64,000 nt of DNA, taken from NCBI GenBank assembly GCA_031769625.1, contig JAUIMM010000015.1, positions 26,938,501-27,002,500 of the forward strand, written 5' to 3'. Below, one piece after another: positions 1 to 9,100 of the stretch. The DNA comes from Taudactylus pleione (taxonomy: Eukaryota > Chordata > Amphibia > Anura > Myobatrachidae). Positions within the stretch are counted from its first letter, which is position 1, and every line of letters begins with the position of its first letter. Below the pieces are notes generated by a model, which saw only the letters and a list, made by a program, of their open reading frames with translations, ran no database searches and was not told the DNA's origin. The position numbers were made by a program, and so were the translations under genes.

Positions 1-186
1 TACCAGAATAATGCATGTGCTCAGGAAGCCAACTCCCACTGTGAACAGATAAGCCAAGGGCATGTGGTAGGGAAGCCAGGTCCTGCCGCTGGGACACGCA
101 GACCTGTTATACCCGGGGTAACAGACATCATTTAGGGTAACGTTGCTGTAATACCCATAATACATTACAGTGTCAGAGAAATAACC
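1..186 (-). CDS. tmc6: tmc6 coding exon 8, partial
   Basis: Continues the LLTGA end of exon 7 with GYFSDTVMYYGYYSNVTLND, a lumenal loop with a putative N-glycosylation site (NVT) and several cysteines. The second membrane segment follows (LAYLFTVGVGFLSTCIILV). The acceptor at 187-189 follows a T-run. The exon is cut by the window edge, so its donor is not seen. Confidence 0.94.
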
Positions 187-3100
187 CTGAAAAAAAAATG
201 AAGTGTTTGATAGATTAGGTAAACTAACATTTATCTATTACGCAGGCATGCTTACTTTTTTTACTACTATGTGTATGTGACTAATGTAAATATTAAGAGA
301 CAAGTATATAACAAGATTCCTGACGCAAGACTTTACTATATCGATGTCACTACAGCTGGGTAAACACCAAACAATATATCGTCCCAACGTGTATTGGTGT
401 TCATTGCATCGTCCCATAGCATGTGCTGCACGTGTAGTTGCATGCAGCATGTAATGATACATGGATCGTGCAGTGCGTATGGTGCACGAGATGTATTGTT
501 ACATCGCTGGCCGTATCGCTGGGTCCACCGCCATAAGGTATATACACAGCTTAAGTCTGCTGGCGCATATTATTAAACCCTAATGTTCTTGCTTGTCCAT
601 ATAATCCTTAGAGCCCAAAATGGACGGACACAACTACTTAAAATTGTTCATAGCCTGCACAGAGGGATATATAGGTATTCGCTCTTAGTTACAATTAATT
701 AGAGGCTCCATCATACATAGCTGAAACAATGACAGAATATAAATTCTGTGTATTAGAGACTAGCCATGTAGATCCCATTCACAGCTGACTGAAGACCAGA
801 GAACCATCATCATACACACTTACAGCTCCAGTGAGGAGTTCCAGGCTGGTGAAAGCACGTGTGTTTGGGGAAGCAGGAGGATGCACAGCCTGTGGAGTGA
901 CAATGAACAAAAGCCACAAAAGGCTCATGAAGATATTAAATTCCAAGAGAGTCTTTAGAAAAAGGAAATATGACAAGACACTAGATCCAAATCGCCCTCC
1001 AATCTGCTTCAGAGCCACCTGCCAAGGCTGCAAAGCATAGAGTGCCGGGAGGAATGAGAGCCAGCATTTATGTGTAGCCTGCGGAAAGGAGACAGATATA
1101 TATTAAAGGTTACCCCTGTATCCTAATTTATAGCACTGATGGAATGAGCAGCTCACAATACAGGTTTCTCTCTGGTCTTACCATACTGATGTTATCTCTT
1201 ATGGAGCTACAGCATGAGTTTTCATTCCTTCGCTTCCAAGATCCGCCAGCATCTAATGTCAAGTACCTGAAACAAATGGGGAAAAGGTAAATGCAGTGGT
1301 TTTTCAGTCAGTGACTAAAGAAAATATAGGACAGTAGGGTGTGCGGGACTATAGGCCCTAGACATGTGCAGCATATGCTTTATAGGAACATATATATGGG
1401 GAGAAGTATCAAACCTAGGAGAGAGATAAAATGGACAGAGATAAAGTACCAACCAATCAGCATTTCTCACTTTACAGGTTGTGTTTTAAAAATGACAGTT
1501 AGGAGCTGATTAGTTGGGACTTTGGACCTTATTCAGAGTCGGTCGCGAGCACCGATGCGCTCGTAACAGACTTGATGGTTAGGCCTTTGCACGCGCAGCG
1601 GCCGCACTGTGCGAGCGCAAGCCCCAGAGCGACAGAGAAACTCTGTCGCTCTGGAGCTCGCTACCAAGGGGCGGCTGTCGATGTTGATCGACAGCTGCCC
1701 CCGTTTGGTAGGCGGTCCGGGGGAATGGTTTCCAAAACCGTGGCGTTCCTTAACGAACGCCTACCATTTTGTGGGCGGCCGCAGTGACATCATCAGTGAT
1801 GTTAGTGGGAGCTTCCTGCTCCAACAGAGCAGAAAACTCCCTGGGGCTTACGAGTGCCCAGACCCAACCTTAGGGTCTGGTCGTAAGCCCCAATGGTCGC
1901 GATGGTGATCACCATCGCGACAATCAACCTGGTCGGTCGTTAAGCTGTGGGTGGTAACCCACAGCTTAACGATCGACAAGGAGGCGGCCATTCGGGATGC
2001 AAGCGACCGTCCTGATTCAGTGCGACCGTTTCCATCTAACGACCGCCTCTGAATGAGGGCCTTTGGGGGTCATTCAGACCCGCTCACGAGCGCAGGACGC
2101 TCGCAAGCGGGTCGATGTTCCCCCACTGTGCATGCGCACGACGGAGGGAGCTCCGTCGTGCGCATGCACGAGACCCGGCGAGCAACGGGCTCTCCATCGC
2201 TCCGGGTCTCGCACCAAAGGGTGCGTGCTGTCAATGTTGATTGACAGCACGCCCCCTTTGGTGGGCGTGCCTGCCAGACGGAGGCGTTCCCATGGGAACG
2301 CCTACTGTCTGAAGCCGGCCCCACTGATAGAGCCAAAATCACTCCAGGGCTTGCGGCAGCGAGACCCTACCGCAGGGTCTCCGTCGCAAGCCCGATGGTC
2401 GCGATGGTCTTGACCATCGCGACCATCATCATGGACGCTCGCATATGCTGTGGGTGGTCACCCACAGCTATGCGAGCGGCCGCTCCATTTTCATGGAGGA
2501 GGGCACTGATTCAGAGCGAGCGCTCTGGTCAGAGCGTTCGGCTCTGAATCAGGCCCTTTGTCTCTCCAAGGTTTGATACACCTCCCCCATAGTCTTAATA
2601 TTCCATGCACTGGACAGAGATGCTCTGTGTACTTCTCATGATACACTTTAGCTCTTTATAAATAAAAGATAATATTAAAAAGTATAATGCTCTATGAGTG
2701 GAAAATAATGACAAGTTGATTGATTACGCTTTACCTCAATTCCCTTTTCACACGGAGACTTAGAGGAAAGCTTTTAAGCAGGGTAATCCGTTGGGCTCCT
2801 GATGTTTTCTGTAGCTCTGACACAAGCAGCCTTTGGTGTTCTGGTGGGAGAGATACAATCACTGATAACACTATTACTATCCTTATTAATAAAGCACTAG
2901 GGGGCCCATTTAGCAAAGATAATTTGAGGTAAATTCCCCGAAAACACCTGTTTTCGGGGGTTTACCTCAAATATTAAGTATCCCCCGGATATATGAAAGA
3001 GGGACCGCAGTAGATATCTCCGATACCTGCTGTGATCCCTCCATTGCCGCCGGCAGCCGCCTCCCCATAGGTTTCTATGGGGGATGCGATGCTGCCAAAT

Positions 3101-6100
3101 GTATCAATATCTGGAACGCGAAGCATTCCCGATATTAGCCCCAGCAGCTAACGCTATCTGAAGACAGTGTTAGCCGCTGTAGTCTATGGGGACTTACCGC
3201 ATTTCTGCCGGCGGAGGGATCTCCCAGATCCCTCCGCCGGCAATGGGCGCCGCGCATGTGCAGTCCACGGGACTGCGCATGCGCAGCAGTCCCGCATGCA
3301 CCCCAGCCACATTGCGGGGACGGGCTCTTTTCGGAGCCCGTCTCCCTGCATGTGCCGGATAGTACATTCAGCCGGTATGATCGCATTTTGCAATGCGATC
3401 ATGGGCGGTACTGGATGCCCTGATCGCATTGCAAAATGCGATCATTAATAAATGGGCCCCTAACACGCTACACGGTGATGTACAAACAGACACATAAGTC
3501 CCTGCTTCAGTGAAGCTTACTATCTGAACTCCTACTACAGGTACATAAGTACAACCAGAATGATTTGGTCAGAAACCAAATAACCCACAAGTACAGTATG
3601 GTTCCGGGTTATGGCGAAGACCAATTTCTGTATCAGTCAGTACCTTTAGCTTACCCATAAAATCTCATCAGAGGAGTAACGAATAAAGTATTATGGTAAT
3701 TTTATTTCAACCCTTTCTGTTTACATCTGATGCAAAGTCCAAACAGGATGGGTATGGGATGCCGGCAGTCGGGATCCCGGCGGTTAGAATCCCAACAGGG
3801 TTAGAATATTGACACTTTGTCGGTCGGTATGCTAACCCTCTCCCTACCCTAACCCTCCCTCCTCGGTGCCTAACCCTAACTTCCCCCTTCCCGCACCCTA
3901 AACCTAACACTCCCCCTAGTGCCTAATCTAACCCCTCACCCTGGTACCAGGGGCGTAACTAGGTATTTACAGGCCCCATAGCAAAAGTTTATAAGGGCCT
4001 CTATGTAGCACCCATTGGTGAAGAATGAATATATCATATGTAACTTTGACAAGGAAGATGGGTCCCCCCTAAGCTCTGGCCCCCATAGCAGCTGCATCCC
4101 TTGCAGCTATGGTAGTTATTCCCATGCTTGATACTTACCTTCGGGATTCTGGCACTGGGATTCTGACAGGTGTTGGGATTCCGGCGCCGGCATTCTGACC
4201 GCCAGAAACCCCTCCGTCTGTATTTTAACCGCATCCCGTCCAAACAAGGGAACCTCTCATTTAGCAGAATCCTTACCCTTTTCAGCTTCTATAGATTCTT
4301 CTCTGTGCCGTACACTGGGTCTGGCACTACGCTCCATATTATACAAAGATGGACGCTTCTTAGATTGTCGCTTCCTCACTGTGCGGTTATAATACTCGGA
4401 TAACATGGCCCCTTTACAGCGTCCTTTAGGATAGGCATAATGAGAGAGAGAGAAAGAGAATTAGGTTGTGAAGAAAGGAACAGATAAAGTAATTGTTATA
4501 CGACTAATAAGAAAATAAATGTCAGTGTAGATTCGGGGGGGACACAGGATGGCTCTAGCAGTTGAATATCTGTCCATCTCTAGCCGATCTCAGAGTTAAA
4601 GGGAAATTAGTACTATGGTTTGTGTTGACATCTCTATCCTTAAGCATACCATAATAAGGAGCTGCTAATCAATTTTGTATACATAAAATTTTGCGTGAAG
4701 GTCTTTCACTCACTGGAATACATTGGGAAAGTACAGTTCTGGTCTTGCCAATTCCAAATCAGTAAAACCAAATGAACAATCAACTCAATATTTTTTGTGC
4801 TTGAAATGCTCATTATTGCACACTACCATTAGAACACAGACATTACATAAAGTGACAGTGGCTAATGATTTCAGCATACTCAAGTATCCAAAGTAATCGG
4901 TTACTGCGCGTGCGCCGGAACACATGCATAAGGACGGAGATCAATAGTACGTGCTGGATTTTCCAATGTTTTCAGTGAAATGGGCAATTCTGGGCAGTAA
5001 CTGGGCGACGACCATGCAAAGTGTTCCTTAGCGGTGGAGTGTCGTGGACGTGTATGCCGGCTTCCGAGATCGATTGTAAAGGACGGAAATTGGACGCCAG
5101 TTTCAGGCAGATCTTTTACACCCAGCATAAGGTGGGTCCAAGTCCTGATGCTAATGATGATAGTTGCGGATGCAGAAGTAACATCGGTGGGCGGGATAGG
5201 CTTCCACATGCCGATGCACAGATATTTAGCATATACTGGCGGAGTTTCATATTAGCATAAGGAAGTAGTTAGCCTGTCTTGGTCGTATGGAAAAGTGGAG
5301 ATGCCCGATTCAGAATCGGACCCAAACTGAATGAGTTAAAAACAAGCATCAGACATTTGTCGACACCATAACATTAAAATTGTGAGGGCCCTCATGTACC
5401 ATAGCAGCTGCATGCCAGCTACAACGGTAGTTATGCCCCTGATACTATGCTATACTTACCAATAGTACGACTTGGCATATTGGCAAGGATTCTCATGGTG
5501 GCCGTGTGGTGGTCATCCTGTGTCGCACACTGGTCACCTGGCAGAAGGAAAGAACACTATGACACTCCAACCACTCACCAAACCTACTAGATACAAAGCA
5601 ACAAAAGAAAATCAGCAAACCTCCACATGTTAACATGGGCTGACCATATATTTTATTTCCCCAATGCTACCCCCTCTTTGTAGTAACATAAAGGCGACAC
5701 AAGTCATACTTGCCGAATATAGAGGTGTGGTATAAGAGATAGACAGTAATTAGTTAGACAATGTCTAGATAGACATCAGATGTTAGACAGTCAATAGTTA
5801 GACAGGGAAAAAAGTTAGACACAAACAAAAGTCAGACACACTAAAGTTAGACATGTAAAAAGTTTGACAGGTATAAAAGGTCGACAGGGTCAAAAGTTCG
5901 ACATGAAAATAGTCGACACAAAAATGGTCGACAATAATTTTTTTGGTTTTTTAGCCCTAATCTGAGCCTTAATCTGCACCCTAACCCTCCCTCCTGGTGC
6001 CTAACCCTAACTGTCGGGGTAAGTGCCTAACCCCAACACTCCAGTAAGTGCCTAACCCTAGCCCTCCCTCCTGGTGCCTAACCCTAACCATGGGGGTAAG

Positions 6101-9100
6101 TGCCTAACCCTCCAGTAAGTGCCTAACCCTAAAAAAAAATTTTAAAAAAATGTGTCGACCATTTTTGTGTCAATCTTTTTCATGTCGAATTTTTGACCCT
6201 GTCGATCTTTTTACATGTCTAACTTTAGTGTGTCTGACTTTTGTCTGTGTTGATATTTTATCCTTGTCTAACTTTTAACTGTCTAACATCTGGTGTCTAT
6301 CAAGACATTGTCTAACTATTTACTGTCTATCTATAGTCCGGAACCCGAATAGACGAGGGCCACCTACATCCACTACAACTGACCACTCTACAACACTCCA
6401 TGAATCCTTGCTGTAAGATGTTATATTTACAACCTTTGCTGAGATTCCAGACTTACAGCTCTCCTGTCACCTAGAAGAGCTTATGATGTGCTATAATACT
6501 ATTAGTTATACTAGGAGAAGTTATTCAGAATATTATATACTAAGAATGCACTGTCATAGAAACACATTCTAATCAATAATGCTATAAATTTGCTACTGCA
6601 GAGGAAAAGCTAGAATGGGAAAATAGAATACTCAAAGCTAAGAACCCCTCCAAAGCGCTATTAAACAGAATATTATAAAAAAGATTTTCAACTAGTGCAG
6701 TTCTAGAATAGATATTTGTGACATCAACACTTTGGATTAGTGTCTACATAGCAGTGGTTCACCTGCAGGGGTGCCACAGGTTGGTGCTCCAGCACCAAAT
6801 CAAAACTATTTATAGCCCATGTCAAAACCATGGCTGCCAATCATAAAATATGTGGACAAACAGAAGCAAAACCCTGTCCACCACCGTACACCTGAACCTA
6901 AGGATGACAGGTAAGCATAATTTAATGCTGATACTTTAGGCAGAGCCGTAACTAGACTTTTTGGTGCCCTGTGCCAGAAAGAGCATTGGCACCCCCCTCA
7001 TTTTTCAAAGGGTTATAATGCACCCAAAAAAGGGCCATGGCTTCATGGGGAAGGGCCAGGGAAGAGATAGGAGATGCTGGGGATGAAATAAGAGGAAGTT
7101 ACAAGTGAGAATTATAATAAACAGAAATTTGACAGGCCCAAACAGTGCCCCCTGAGGTGCCCTGTGCGATAGTACCGGCCGCACTACCGTAGTTACGGCC
7201 CTGACTTTAGGCCACCATGAATCAAGAACGTTTGGGAACCACTTGTGTATAGTATGTTTTATAAGCATATAAAAACAAAGACAGTAAACACTACGATTTT
7301 GGCATGTCATAGCTGTGTTTTCTGTTTGTTTGTTTGTTTGTTTGTTTGTTTTATTTCAGTCATATTGCCCTTTCAAAGCATACACATCACAGTACTGAAC
7401 ACCTGGGAGCAATTTATGCCAAATCAAAAACAGGATTTTTTTGGACACCTAAGAACAAAGACACATCCAAGACAGTTGTGGCCCATATTAGGTGAATTCA
7501 TATACTGTAAAACCATTCTCTAGCACATACACGTCTCAAAATGTGCTAAATAGTCCCTTTTGTCTGCAACTAAGCAGCGTCATACTTTTGTACAAAATAT
7601 GTGTTTTATGTGCATTATCTTTAATGCAATAAAAATACAATGTGCATGTACCCTGGGCACTGGTGCTGGTATGCCATACAGTTGCTGTGTGCGAATCAGA
7701 CGCAACCCTGGTTAAAAAAGCAAATGATTGAGAACTGGTACAAGTGAGCCGCGGCACGCACCGCGCAATTCATCGTTGTGTTAAATGTGACTTTATTCTA
7801 ATTACTTTGTAACTATAATGTTTACCTTTTTTATTAACAGTGGAAAAATTGTGGTGCAAACGTGTTTTTTTGGGTACATAAAAATATCTGTAATGTGATT
7901 TTTTATTGTTTTTAAACAAGTTTAAAACAATTGTAAATCCTATCAACATGTTCAAAAAAACACTTTTTCCCTATTTTTCACCTACTCAGGGGCTGCGAAC
8001 TAAAACCCAGGTTAACACTCATCGCATTAAGCTGATTCAGATGTACGCAAACCCGATGGTTTGTGTACATCTCTGATAGTTAGAGATCTGCGCATGTGCA
8101 GGATATGTACTTTACATGTTCAGGTCTCTTTTTGCAACAACGGTCACAGGGCCTGATTCAGAGCCGGACGCTATTTGCGGACGCTCGTTCATAAAAAGGG
8201 GCTGGCTATTTAAATTAAGCGCTCGCTCTTTGCGGTCTGTTGACGCCTCTATGTCTGAACGAGCGAACAAAACATGCGCTCACTATTTAGGAAAAAACGC
8301 CCCCCTGGCCGCTCGCATCCTACGTCATCTCTGCTATTTATTTGATTAAATCGAGTACATCGAAAGGCGTATGAACTGCTCGCAGTGCTTGTGGTTGGAT
8401 TTTGCTACCGCAATCATGCGAGCAGTTCAGGCTAAAAGACAACCAAGTGACGTGGTCAATGACACTGCTTTGTTAATTATGCACACCCTTAAAACGCCCG
8501 TTTTGACCGTTTGGAACGCCTGCGTTCGGATCTCCACTCCCCGTTTTCAAGCACCTTCCCCTGTTACCACCCACAAACGCCTCATTCTGTCACTCAAATT
8601 AGTAGGCATTCGCTATTTTGCGAGCACACGATTATCGACCGCACTGACTGGTTCGCGCATGCGTACTAAAACCCATACGCATGCGCAGATGTGCGAACAT
8701 CGCTCGGAGTGAACGAGCGGCTGCTTACGAGCGGCTCTGAATCAGGCCCACAGTGCGCAGTACGTTTTACATGCTGCGGCCATTCAGGGGCTGGGTATGG
8801 GCAGCGGCGGACAGCGTTCCCGAAAACCAGGTGTGTCAGCCCCATTTTCTGGGAGTGGCTAGACCAATGTCTGTCTTCCTACGCAGATTTACTGACCCAG
8901 GCTAGGGAGCTGAGACGGCCATTCTGATGCAGCGACCGATGGTGGCGGTGGTGATCTGATGCTGCATCTTTATATGCAGCACTTGGATCTGCAATGCCTG
9001 CAGTGGGTATCTTTTGTCTTCAGATGCCTCCTGCGGCATTAGCATATTTTTACATTGCAGCGGCAATGCGATTAGAGTACAAGCCTGAATTCGGCCCGTA

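Larger units (their letters stand above)
1398..2588. mobile_element. Harbinger-type MITE (tmc6 intron 5) split by two hairpin-mosaic insertions
   Basis: The left end (GGGGAGAAGTATCAAACC, then GGAGAGAGATAAA) and the right end at 2564-2588 (CTCTCCAAGGTTTGATAC, then CTCCCC) are inverted copies. The internal AACCAATCAG...CTGATTAGTTGG arms are typical of short frog Harbinger-like MITEs. The two halves are separated by the insertions at 1524-2061 and 2065-2556. Confidence 0.75.
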
